Below the pieces are notes generated by a model, which saw nothing but the letters and a program-made list of their open reading frames with translations, did not search any database and was not told the origin of the DNA. Below, piece by piece: positions 17,045 through 25,139 of a stretch of DNA of 54,114 bases. The translations under genes and the position numbers were made by a program. The stretch's first letter is position 1. The number at the start of each line of letters is the position of its first letter. Origin of the DNA: Synergistaceae bacterium (lineage in GTDB: Bacteria; Synergistota; Synergistia; Synergistales; Thermovirgaceae). The stretch spans positions 1 through 54,114 of the forward strand of contig JAAYDT010000058.1 of assembly GCA_012729145.1 (NCBI GenBank). Direction: 5' to 3'.

Positions 17045-18019
17045 TTGAGAAACACCCGGCCCCCCTACCGGATCCTGGTCACCGGGACCCGCGGCAAGAG
17101 TACGGCTGTGCGCTACATTGCCGCAGCCCTGGACTCCATCGGTCTTTCCTTTTCGGCCCGGATCACCGGGACCGTTCCCATGGTCCTTGAAGGTCTCCAT
17201 GAGAAAAGGATCATCCGCCACTCGCCGGCCCACCTATCGGAGATGACCTGGTGGATCCGGAGTATTCCCGAAGGCACGCAGGCTGTTGTGGCTGAAAACA
17301 GCGCCGTTTCCCCTGAGCTGCAGCCTCTCCCGTCTAAATGGCTGGACCCGGGACTGATCGTATGGACAAGCCTGCTCCCCGATCACGCGGATTGCTGGGG
17401 ACCTCAACTTTCGGGGGCAAGGGAAGCGCTTCTCAGAGGTGTTCCCGGTAACTCCAGATTGCTTTTAGGAAACCAGGCCGGTCAGGACCTGGAACTTGTC
17501 CTTGCCCTGAAAAAGATGGGGTGTGACCTTTTTTCTGTCGGACAGACCAAGGAAGAACTCCCCCGTCAGTATGAAAGGATCGCCGTGGAGGCACTCAACA
17601 TCCTCGGTCTCCCAGGATCGGAGGCCTCTTTCCAGAAAGTTCCCAGGGATCCCCATGAATTCATGATAGTGAACCCCCGCAGGGGCGGAGCAGTAGCCTG
17701 GGCGTTCTCCTCCAATGACCCTGTAACGGCCGACGCGCTCTTCCGTTCGACGGGCTGGGACCAGGAGCGAACGGCGCTGCTCTTTAACCACAGGCACGAC
17801 CGACCCTCCCGGCTTTCGGCTCACCTCCCCTGGATCAGGAACGGAAAATGGAAGAGAAGGATCATCACAGGCGACCGCCCCCTTATCCCCACCGGGTTCA
17901 GCTTTTTTCCGCATTCCGGTGCTGCGGCCCTGGCTGACCTTGTCAGAAGCGAGGGCTCCGTTTTCGGTTGCGGCAACGTCAGGGGCCTCCCCCTTGCACG
18001 GGAGGTCGAAGCATCGTGA
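17045..18019 (+). CDS. pgsB: poly-gamma-glutamate synthase PgsB/CapB
   Basis: PgsB is the ATP-dependent amide ligase that joins glutamates through the gamma-carboxyl. The 324-residue product (TTG start at 17045, GGAGG six bases upstream) has a Mur-ligase-like P-loop ILVTGTRGKST at residues 10-20, RITGTVPMVLEGL, then AVVAENSAVSPELQ and TSLLPDHADCWG, as in CapB/PgsB. It is at the short side of the family (about 390), lacking the N-terminal membrane segment. The stop overlaps the GTG of pgsC. Confidence 0.88.
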   Translation: MRNTRPPYRILVTGTRGKSTAVRYIAAALDSIGLSFSARITGTVPMVLEGLHEKRIIRHSPAHLSEMTWWIRSIPEGTQAVVAENSAVSPELQPLPSKWLDPGLIVWTSLLPDHADCWGPQLSGAREALLRGVPGNSRLLLGNQAGQDLELVLALKKMGCDLFSVGQTKEELPRQYERIAVEALNILGLPGSEASFQKVPRDPHEFMIVNPRRGGAVAWAFSSNDPVTADALFRSTGWDQERTALLFNHRHDRPSRLSAHLPWIRNGKWKRRIITGDRPLIPTGFSFFPHSGAAALADLVRSEGSVFGCGNVRGLPLAREVEAS

Positions 18020-18432
18020 ACAGGGAGATACTGGTAATAGCCATTGGGATAGCTCTCGGTATGCTGTTCTTCAAAAGGACTGGACTCTCCCCCGGCGGCA
18101 TTATCTCTCCAGGGATCCTTGCCCTTCACATGAACACTTTTCACGCCTTTGCATGGACCCTTGCCTTTTCGCTCCTCCTGTTCTTCCTCCTTGAGATATC
18201 TGTTCGCCTCTTCGGTGTTTACGGTCGCCAGAGGATCGCGCTGTCGCTGCTTTTGGCAGCCCTCACGGCTCTCCTTGCTCTGGGCCGATTACCCCTTGAC
18301 CCTCTTTGGCTCGGGTGGGTGGTACCGGGCCTTGTGGCCTCCGATATCCAGCGCCAGGGGCTATTGCCTACATTATCTGCGCTGCTTTCCCTGGCCGGAG
18401 TGACTTTCCTTGCCGGAGGACTTTTGCCTTGA
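18016..18432 (+). CDS. pgsC: poly-gamma-glutamate synthase membrane subunit PgsC/CapC
   Basis: The GTG at 18016 overlaps the pgsB stop (GTGA) and has GGAGG ten bases upstream. The 138-residue product has four to five membrane spans and the PgsC pattern LVIAIGIALGMLFFKRTGLSPGGIISPG, with VVPGLVASDIQRQGLLPT near the C-terminus. PgsC forms the membrane complex with PgsB for polymer synthesis and export. Its last bases overlap the TTG start of the next gene. Confidence 0.85.
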   Translation: MNREILVIAIGIALGMLFFKRTGLSPGGIISPGILALHMNTFHAFAWTLAFSLLLFFLLEISVRLFGVYGRQRIALSLLLAALTALLALGRLPLDPLWLGWVVPGLVASDIQRQGLLPTLSALLSLAGVTFLAGGLLP

Positions 18433-19457
18433 AGGGGGTCTTCTCCATCCTGAAGAAGGGCGCAAACCGGCAGACAGCAACTATCGCTCTCTGGGCACTC
18501 CTGGTAGCTGCGCTGGCATGGTTGCCCGGCGACAGCCCCCTCTCCCAGGAGGAATCAAGGCTCCTTCAAAGGATCGAGGCGGCCTGGGATTCGCTGCTGG
18601 TCCTTAGAAGCGAAACCGGCGTGCCCCACTCGGAGACTGACGACCCGCAGAGATCGGGGATGATAGGGGTCGAGTGGAGTACCATAACAACAACCTCCGG
18701 TAGTCTCGCCTCGAAGCAGTTGTCCGTCCGGCCAGCCTGGGCTGTGGTCTTCCGAAGATGGCTTGCTCGTGAGGGTCTGGGTCCCGGCGACAAGGTTACC
18801 ATTCTCAGTTCAGGCTCCTTCCCGGGCCTTGCGGTGTCTTCCCTGTCCGCGGCAGAGTCTCTTGACCTGGACGTAACCCTGGTGATCTCTCTGGGATCCT
18901 CCACGTGGGGGGCCAATATTCCTTCGATGACGATCTGTGATATCCTCCACTTTCTCAGGACAAGAGGGTTCGTACGGACCAGGGCCGCCGCCTGCACCAT
19001 CGGCGGAGCCGGGGAGATGGGAAAAGACCTCCCGCCGGAAGGGCTTTCAGCTCTCGAGGAAGCCGCTCGAAGGGGCTTTATCCCCCTGATCGCCGCCAAA
19101 GATCTTGAAGAGATGATCGAACGGAAGGCAGCGGTCTCCCTGCCGGAAGGAACCCGTCTCGTGATCCAGATAGGAGGGAGTAACGCTGATCTCGGCAGCG
19201 ACCCCTCCCTCCTTGACCTCCCCCCGGGGTTCCTGCGACCATCTCCAGGGTTGAAGGCTGGAAACGGCGTGGTCTCAAAAGCCCTGGAAAGGGGTATAAC
19301 TGTCCTCCATATCCTGAACATCCCTGAACTTGCCCGTTCGGCAGGCCTTGAAGGGAGATCCTCCCTGCCATGGGAAAGATCGCCATGGCGGTTCCTCGTC
19401 GCCGCCGCTTCAGGAATGATCGTACTGAGTTTTTTCCGACGGTGGGAGTTTAAATGA
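18429..19457 (+). CDS. pgsW: poly-gamma-glutamate system protein (PgsW-like)
   Basis: A TTG at 18429 overlaps the pgsC stop and has GGAGG nine bases upstream. The 342-residue product has an N-terminal membrane segment (ATIALWALLVAALAWL), an extracytoplasmic domain (PGDKVTILSSGSFPGLAVSSLSA, VISLGSSTWGANIPSMTI, VIQIGGSNADLG) and a C-terminal helix followed by FFRRWEFK. This matches the family annotated as poly-gamma-glutamate system protein, found next to pgsBC in some bacteria in place of PgsA. The biochemical role is not established. It overlaps the histidine kinase gene by four bases. Confidence 0.75.
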   Translation: MKGVFSILKKGANRQTATIALWALLVAALAWLPGDSPLSQEESRLLQRIEAAWDSLLVLRSETGVPHSETDDPQRSGMIGVEWSTITTTSGSLASKQLSVRPAWAVVFRRWLAREGLGPGDKVTILSSGSFPGLAVSSLSAAESLDLDVTLVISLGSSTWGANIPSMTICDILHFLRTRGFVRTRAAACTIGGAGEMGKDLPPEGLSALEEAARRGFIPLIAAKDLEEMIERKAAVSLPEGTRLVIQIGGSNADLGSDPSLLDLPPGFLRPSPGLKAGNGVVSKALERGITVLHILNIPELARSAGLEGRSSLPWERSPWRFLVAAASGMIVLSFFRRWEFK

Positions 19458-20851
19458 GAACACCTGGAGAGAGGACCATTGAAACATCTGGAGGCAAGTC
19501 CAGCCAGGCTCTCTGGGGAACGATACTCCTGGCTGCCTGGGGTGTCTCCCATTTCTATGAGAGGCCTATCTACCACGTCTTCCGTTTCCTCGACCTGTCC
19601 GTAAGGCATGACGACAGCGGCTATCTGCTGGCTGCGACCGCCGTCCTTGTAGTAATCAACGCTGCCAGGGCTCTGCTCCTTTACGAGGGGTGGTTCCTGG
19701 TAGGCAACGGTGTCGCCGAGGCCACTGGTCACAGATCGGTGGGGCGCATCCTCCCCCTGGTCGGTATACCGGTATGCTACCAGGCCGTGGCCGTCTTCGA
19801 CTTTCCGTCCATCCCCCATTTCGGAATGCCGGCGGTGCTTGGCCTGGCCAGCGTCCTGTTGGTCCAGTATCTTACCCGGGGCGTGACCAGATGGATCAAC
19901 CGCGCCGTAGCGCTTGTCCCCCTCCTGGTATCTTTCCAGTGGCTTGACGTCATTCCTTCCCTTACAAGATACGGATTCGGCTGGGGAGAGATCTCCATGG
20001 CGATCAAGCAGATCGCGGAGCTGCCGAACAAGACCCTCGTCCTGGACCTGGTGGGGGTTACTTTCTTCCTGTTCCTCTTTGCGGGAGCGCTTCTCACCAT
20101 AGAGCTTCTTGTAAGCTACGAGAGACAGCTGGAACAGTTCCGGCGTTTCAGGACCCAGGAGAGAGAGCTTTACTCGCTCAGGGAGCAGCAGCTCCAGTCC
20201 AGGGCGGTCAAGGAAATGCAGAACCTTGTTCACGACCTGAGGCGCCCCCTTACGACCATAGTCGGCCTTTCGGACGTGATCTTTGAGGAGGGATCCGATA
20301 AATCCCGCAGGCACGCCTCGGTGATACTGAAGGCATCCAGGTCCATGGACCAGATGATCTCCGAGATCCTCGACGCCGCCTCGGCCCGTACCGTGACCGT
20401 CTCCGCCCTGGTGGATTACTCCCTGAGCCAGGTAAGCCCAATGGATTGGAGCCCCTCTATTGAGGCGGACATCCCCCACGAATGCGGCGAGGTCCTCCTG
20501 AACGTCAACGCCGTAAGGCTCTCCAGGGCCCTGGCGAACCTTCTCGACAATGCGGCCAGGGCTTCATCCCCATCACCGGAGGGGGCGAGGATCCGCCTGA
20601 CCGCAAGAAAATCACGGGACAGCGTCGAGATATCAGTTGAAGACAACGGTCCGGGTTTCAAACAGAGACCGAAGGCACACCGTTCAGGATGGGGTTCCAC
20701 CGGACTGGGTCTGGTTTTCGTTCAGGAGGTGCTCAGAGACCACGGAGGCAAGGTGACATTCGGGAAAAGCTCCCTGGGCGGGGCTTCGGTTACCCTTTCC
20801 CTGCAACTGTACGGATGCGGGGGGGAAGATAAGGAGAGTGCCAGGGATTGA
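19454..20851 (+). CDS. membrane sensor histidine kinase
   Basis: The 465-residue protein has about six membrane spans (residues 20-220) and no recognisable extracellular sensor, then a coiled region and a HisKA domain with LVHDLRRPLTTIVGLSD (phospho-acceptor His260). The HATPase_c domain carries the N box LANLLDNAARAS, G1 DNGPGF and G2 GLGLVFVQEV. Its gene overlaps pgsW by four bases and the response regulator by four, so kinase, regulator and pgs genes form one coupled operon. It may sense a membrane signal related to polymer production. Confidence 0.88.
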   Translation: MRTPGERTIETSGGKSSQALWGTILLAAWGVSHFYERPIYHVFRFLDLSVRHDDSGYLLAATAVLVVINAARALLLYEGWFLVGNGVAEATGHRSVGRILPLVGIPVCYQAVAVFDFPSIPHFGMPAVLGLASVLLVQYLTRGVTRWINRAVALVPLLVSFQWLDVIPSLTRYGFGWGEISMAIKQIAELPNKTLVLDLVGVTFFLFLFAGALLTIELLVSYERQLEQFRRFRTQERELYSLREQQLQSRAVKEMQNLVHDLRRPLTTIVGLSDVIFEEGSDKSRRHASVILKASRSMDQMISEILDAASARTVTVSALVDYSLSQVSPMDWSPSIEADIPHECGEVLLNVNAVRLSRALANLLDNAARASSPSPEGARIRLTARKSRDSVEISVEDNGPGFKQRPKAHRSGWGSTGLGLVFVQEVLRDHGGKVTFGKSSLGGASVTLSLQLYGCGGEDKESARD

Positions 20852-21486
20852 CAATTTTTCTGGGGGCAGTAGATGACGATACGGGCATCCTCTACACGCT
20901 GGAGGCCATGGCCTCCCTGCAGGGATGGGAGATGAAGACGACAACCAGAGCCGGGGAAGCGCTCGACTGGATCAGGAAAGACCTGGTGGACATGCTGCTC
21001 GTTGACTTCCACATGCCGGGAATGAGCGGCCTGGAAGTGATCAGGGAGGCCAGGAAGATCTCCTCAGAAACGGTCCTGCTGGTTCTTACCGTCGAGGAGT
21101 CACCAGAACTTGCGGAGAGCCTTCACATGGCAGGAGCTGACGACTTCATCACCAAACCTCTCAGGCTGGCGGATTTCACTTCCCGGATAGCCCTTCATGC
21201 AGAGTTGGGCAGATACCGTCGAGAGGGGCGTCGGGACCATCCCCGGAAGGGTCTTTCCGAGGTCATTGCAAGAAAGGTCCTTGAAATTGTAAGCAGCGGC
21301 GGAAACCCTACCGATGTCAGAACTGTTGCGGAAAAGGCAGGCATCTCCTACCCTTCGGCTCATCGATACCTGGAGTTCCTCGTCTCCAAGGGAAGCATCG
21401 CCAAAAAAAGCCTGAACGTGGACGGCAGACCGGGAAGGCCCCGGTCCATCTATCATCTGCCCTTGAAGGACGCGCCCCGTGAGTGA
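20848..21486 (+). CDS. response regulator, CitB/DcuR-like
   Basis: The 212-residue product has a receiver domain with the acidic cluster VDDD (residues 8-11), phospho-acceptor Asp53 in LLVDFHMPGMSG, LTVEES and the switch lysine in TKPL. The C-terminal output domain (VRTVAEKAGISYPSAHRYLEFL) is a winged helix as in CitB/DcuR regulators. The TTG start overlaps the kinase stop and has GGAGAG nine bases upstream. It is the partner of the kinase; its likely targets include the surrounding operon, though no binding site was identified. Confidence 0.87.
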   Translation: MTIFLGAVDDDTGILYTLEAMASLQGWEMKTTTRAGEALDWIRKDLVDMLLVDFHMPGMSGLEVIREARKISSETVLLVLTVEESPELAESLHMAGADDFITKPLRLADFTSRIALHAELGRYRREGRRDHPRKGLSEVIARKVLEIVSSGGNPTDVRTVAEKAGISYPSAHRYLEFLVSKGSIAKKSLNVDGRPGRPRSIYHLPLKDAPRE

Positions 21487-22753
21487 CCTCTCCGGATACC
21501 TGGGATCCCTGAAAGGGTGCAGGATACTGGGGATCAATCCACCGGTGAGAGATTTTGCCTTCTTCGACCTCTGGGCCAAACCCCTGGGGCTTCTCTATCT
21601 TCTCGGTGCCCTGAGGGAACAGCAGAACCACGTAAGCCTCATCGACTGCATAAGTGATTCGTCCTCCGCCGACAGGAGATACGGAAGAAAAACCCCCGAA
21701 AGGGTTGAGATCCCAAAACCGGACGCCTACCGGGGGATCCCGAGACGTTACTGGCACTTCGGACTTACCCGGGAGGAGCTGGCCTCAAGGATCATCTCAC
21801 AACCCCGCCCTGACCTGGTCCTGGTCACATCCTCGATGACCTACTGGTACAAGGGTGTCTTCTGGTGCATAGAGCAGCTACGCAAGATCCTTCCCGGCGT
21901 ACCGGTGATCCTCGGGGGGGTCTATCCGGTCCTCTGCCCGGACCACGCCCTCCTCTCCGGCGCGGATGAGATCCAGACAGTACCTATGCCTTTGCCAGGA
22001 TCCATGCCGGCAATGGACCTTTACCGCCGGCTGTCCTACGGCGTAGCCGTAACATCCACGGGGTGTCCGCGAAGATGCTCCTACTGCGCCTCTTCCCTTC
22101 TGTGGCCTTCGTTCATCCAGAGAGATCCCCTGAACCTGATGGCAGAGATTGACCTCCAGGTCGACCTTGGGGCCGCCGACCTGGCTTTCTACGACGATGC
22201 CCTTCTTATCGGAAAGGAAGATCATTTCTACCCGATCTGCGAAGAACTAACCGCCCGTCACCCCGGACTCAGGCTCCATACCCCTAACGGGCTTCACGTA
22301 CGTGAGATCGATCACACCTGTGCATCCACTCTTTTCCGTACCGGGTTCAGAACCATCCGCCTCAGCCTGGAGGGCATCGACACCGCCAATCGCCAGGCGG
22401 GGGCCCGGAAGACCTCCCCCGGGGATTACTCGGCAGCAGTGGCCAACCTCCTGGAGGCTGGTTTCAGACCAGACCAGGTGGAGACCTATGTCCTGGCGGG
22501 GCTCCCGGGCCAGAGAGCATGCGATGTCGCAAGTTCGATCGGTTTCGTCCGTTCCATGGGGGCAAGGGCGAAACTGGCCCAGTTCTCACCCATCCCCGGG
22601 ACCCCTCTCTTCGACGAGGTCGTCCGGACGCACCCCGAGGTCCAGGAAGAACCGCTCCTTCAGAACAACACCTTCTACTCCCCCTGCGTGTCCGGAGAGA
22701 TCACACCCGAGGAGCTTCAGTCCCTCAAGGATATGGCAAGAACCCCTGGTTGA
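21479..22753 (+). CDS. B12-binding-like radical SAM protein
   Basis: The 424-residue product starts at GTG 21479, overlapping the response regulator stop. It has an N-terminal domain of the cobalamin-binding type (LGINPPVRDFAFFDLWAKPLG at residues 17-37, PDLVLVTSSMTYWYKG, VILGGVYPVLCPDHAL), then a radical SAM domain with GCPRRCSYCAS (Cys196, Cys200, Cys203) and YVLAGLPGQ. No His of the DxHxxG cobalamin motif was seen, so B12 binding is uncertain. The reaction is unknown; its operon position suggests modification or regulation linked to the poly-gamma-glutamate system. Confidence 0.82.
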   Translation: MSDLSGYLGSLKGCRILGINPPVRDFAFFDLWAKPLGLLYLLGALREQQNHVSLIDCISDSSSADRRYGRKTPERVEIPKPDAYRGIPRRYWHFGLTREELASRIISQPRPDLVLVTSSMTYWYKGVFWCIEQLRKILPGVPVILGGVYPVLCPDHALLSGADEIQTVPMPLPGSMPAMDLYRRLSYGVAVTSTGCPRRCSYCASSLLWPSFIQRDPLNLMAEIDLQVDLGAADLAFYDDALLIGKEDHFYPICEELTARHPGLRLHTPNGLHVREIDHTCASTLFRTGFRTIRLSLEGIDTANRQAGARKTSPGDYSAAVANLLEAGFRPDQVETYVLAGLPGQRACDVASSIGFVRSMGARAKLAQFSPIPGTPLFDEVVRTHPEVQEEPLLQNNTFYSPCVSGEITPEELQSLKDMARTPG

Positions 22754-22780
22754 CACTTTTTCGACCTCTTGTGCTAAACT
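22750..22780 (+). promoter_or_regulatory. candidate promoter of the MFS gene
   Basis: TTGACA at 22750-22755 and TAAACT at 22775-22780 (extended -10 TGC) are 19 bases apart, slightly long. It overlaps the last codons of the radical SAM gene and precedes the MFS start by 41 bases. Confidence 0.4.
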
Positions 22781-22821
22781 GCTTCAGATCCGTTTGCATG
22801 CATGAAGAAGGAGCCTTGTTC

Positions 22822-23970
22822 ATGAACTCGTTTCAAGCATTGACTGCCAAATTCTTTACCGGCAACTTTGCGATAATGGCCTTCGGAGATCTTTACTTCA
22901 TCCTCGCCCTGTACCTGCAGGATATGGGGATCACAGACCCCAGGACCCTGGGGTGGATCCTGGGGATCTATTTTGCTGCTTCAACGGTCACCCGGCCGTT
23001 CTCGGGCTTCATAATTGAAAAATTCTCCTTCAGGCGGGTAATGCTGACGGCATCGCTGCTATGCCTTGCCAGCGGAGCCGGCGTTGCCCTTGCCGGTACC
23101 TCGGTCTCCCTGATCCTGGTCTTCCGGGCCCTGACGGGTTTCTCATCGAGCCTTTTCCTGGTGGGGCTTACCACCTACCAGGCCCTTGTGGTCCCCGAAG
23201 AGATAAGGGGTTCTTCCTTCACCCTTGCCAGCGCCGGTACCATCGCCCCCCTCATCGCGATCCTCCCCGTCGCGGAGTGGCTTCTGAGGAACGGCCACAA
23301 GTTCATCTACATATGGTCGCCCCTCCTCCCGGCCATTCTCTGCCTGACCGTCGCTGCCGCCATACCGCCCGCTGATGACCTGGCCCTGAAAAAGGGCAAC
23401 TGGGGGACCTACTCGGAGATATTTCGCATAAAAGCATCGAGGACACTTCTAACGTCGGTAGTCCTCTTCGCCATGACAGACGCGGTCATAATCTCCATGG
23501 CCGGCCTTGCCATGGAGAGGGGCGTGCTCGCATCCTCGTTCATCTCGTCCCAGGCTTTCACCGGCCTTATGGTCAGGCTGTTCGGCTACAGGCTTATGGA
23601 CCGCCTGCCCAGAAGCAGGCTGGCCGCCCTGTGCTTCTCCGTAACGGCATTCGGCTCCGTGGCGATCACCTTCGTCAACTCCAACGGGGGGATGATCTTC
23701 TGGGGTATTGTCTACGGAATAGCAATGGGGTACGGGTTCCCCCTCCACCTGTCTCTTATCGGCGACGCCGTCCCGGAAAGGCTCAGACCCAAGGGGACCT
23801 CCCTGGTATGGTTCGTAATGGCGGGATGCTACTTCATCTCACCCGTTCTGACAGGCTTCATCGCAAGATGGCTGAACTTCTCATGGGCCTTCAGGATAAT
23901 ATGCGGCACGATCATCCTCTGTGCCCCCCTGATGCACAGGGAGTTCAAGAGGTCCTTTGAGAGGGCATGA
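22822..23970 (+). CDS. major facilitator superfamily permease
   Basis: The 382-residue protein has about 12 membrane spans. The MFS loop motif lies after helix 2 (GIYFAASTVTRPFSGFIIEKFSF at residues 44-66 in degenerate form), then RALTGFSSSLFLVGLTTYQALVVPEEIRGSSF and a second half ending MHREFKRSF. The ATG at 22822 has AAGGAG eight bases upstream; a longer frame upstream overlaps the radical SAM gene and is not coding. The substrate cannot be deduced. It appears monocistronic, with its own promoter. Confidence 0.85.
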   Translation: MNSFQALTAKFFTGNFAIMAFGDLYFILALYLQDMGITDPRTLGWILGIYFAASTVTRPFSGFIIEKFSFRRVMLTASLLCLASGAGVALAGTSVSLILVFRALTGFSSSLFLVGLTTYQALVVPEEIRGSSFTLASAGTIAPLIAILPVAEWLLRNGHKFIYIWSPLLPAILCLTVAAAIPPADDLALKKGNWGTYSEIFRIKASRTLLTSVVLFAMTDAVIISMAGLAMERGVLASSFISSQAFTGLMVRLFGYRLMDRLPRSRLAALCFSVTAFGSVAITFVNSNGGMIFWGIVYGIAMGYGFPLHLSLIGDAVPERLRPKGTSLVWFVMAGCYFISPVLTGFIARWLNFSWAFRIICGTIILCAPLMHREFKRSFERA

Positions 23971-24032
23971 CCATGACATTCTTTATTAACCATAACCCTT
24001 TTTGGTACGCACCTAACAGTTAAATAAATCTT

Positions 24033-24062
24033 TTGACAACGGCCTTGTACATAAGGTATAAG
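24033..24062 (+). promoter_or_regulatory. sigma70-type promoter of the TAXI-TRAP operon
   Basis: TTGACA (24033-24038) and TATAAG (24057-24062) are 18 bases apart, in an AT-rich stretch 52 bases before the SBP start. The spacer contains CCTT-GTACAT-AAGG, a small dyad that could be an operator. Confidence 0.65.
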
Positions 24063-24113
24063 ATATTTGCACCTTTCCTCACAAGGTGACTATCCTTAAG
24101 GGGGTTTCTCAGA

Positions 24114-25055
24114 ATGAGAAGAGGAGTGAAGATTCTGGTCCTTGCGATGGTGATGGCCGGCCTCGTGGCGGGAGCTGCATCGGCTGTTACGTTCATCAAC
24201 ATCGCCACGGGGAGCACCGGAGGTTCCTACTATCCTCTCGGTGCGGCAATGGCCAAGATCTGGGATGACAACATCGAGGGGATCAAGGCCAGCGCGCAGT
24301 CCACAGGCGGCACCGTCAACAATATCGAACTGATGGGCAGCGGAGAGGCCGAAGTGGCCTTCATGGACGGGCTTTACTATTACGCCTACCTGGGAATGGA
24401 CAAATTCGAGGGTAACCCCCAGGACCATATAAGGGCCCTTGTCCCCCTCTACCCGGAGCCGACCCAGCTCATGGTCGCCAAGGGGAGCGGTATCAAGACC
24501 CTCCAGGACTTCAAGGGCAAGAGAGTCTCCATCGGGGCCGTTGCCAGCGGCACAGAGGTCACCGCCCGGCAGCTTCTCAGGCTTGCGGGGATCGACCCTG
24601 ACAAGGATATCCAGGCCGAGAACCTCGGTGTTGGCGACACAGCCACCGCTTTCAGCGACAACAGGATCGACGCTGCGGTGATGGTAGGTTCCCTGGGAAT
24701 GGCGGGCGTTATCGAGGCCACGACCCTGGGAGTCGTCGAGTTCATCGATGTCCCCGACGACATCCGCGACAAGGTCATCGCCGAGACCCCCTACTGGGTA
24801 CCCTTTAACATTCCGGCGAACTTCTACTCCAACCAGCCCAATGAAGTCAAGACTTACGCAAGCTGGAACATCCTTGCCATCCACAAGGATGTGGACGGCG
24901 AACTGGCCTACCAGATGACCAAGGCGCTGTTCGAGCACAAGGATGACCTCCTCGCCGTTCGTGCCACCATGCAGACCATGACCCCGGAGAACATCGAGTA
25001 CATCCTTATTCCCATGCACTACGGCGCCAGAAGGTATTACGACGAAGTACTATAG
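24114..25055 (+). CDS. TAXI-family TRAP solute-binding protein
   Basis: The 313-residue precursor has a signal peptide (MRRGVKILVLAMVMAGLVAGAASA) and the TAXI hallmarks FINIATGSTGGSYYPLG, AQSTGGTVNNIEL, LVPLYPEPTQLMVAKGSGI, DFKGKRVSIGAVASGTEVTA and a conserved C-terminal GARRYYDE. It captures a substrate, likely an amino acid or dicarboxylate, for the fused permease encoded downstream. The ATG follows AAGGGGG. A GC-rich hairpin separates it from the permease gene. Confidence 0.93.
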   Translation: MRRGVKILVLAMVMAGLVAGAASAVTFINIATGSTGGSYYPLGAAMAKIWDDNIEGIKASAQSTGGTVNNIELMGSGEAEVAFMDGLYYYAYLGMDKFEGNPQDHIRALVPLYPEPTQLMVAKGSGIKTLQDFKGKRVSIGAVASGTEVTARQLLRLAGIDPDKDIQAENLGVGDTATAFSDNRIDAAVMVGSLGMAGVIEATTLGVVEFIDVPDDIRDKVIAETPYWVPFNIPANFYSNQPNEVKTYASWNILAIHKDVDGELAYQMTKALFEHKDDLLAVRATMQTMTPENIEYILIPMHYGARRYYDEVL

Positions 25056-25085
25056 GAGCACTACTCATTAAAGATATCTGACAAC

Positions 25086-25120
25086 AGGGCCCGGGCCGGG
25101 GAATCTGCCGCCCGGGCCCT
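25086..25120 (+). repeat. strong hairpin between SBP and permease genes
   Basis: AGGGCCCGGGC and GCCCGGGCCCT form a perfect 11-bp GC-rich stem with a 13-base loop. There is no T tract (TTATGAG follows). It probably stabilises the upstream SBP message or partly stops transcription, giving more SBP than permease. Confidence 0.7.
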
Positions 25121-25139
25121 TATGAGAATGGGGTTTGAC

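Noticed and set aside
18566-20479. 637-residue minus-strand open frame across pgsW and the kinase
   Set aside because: The plus strand carries two well-recognised, overlapping genes here; the minus frame has no domain and is a GC-rich shadow.
24096-25019. 307-residue minus-strand frame opposite the TAXI gene
   Set aside because: Shadow; the plus strand has a signal peptide and TAXI motifs.
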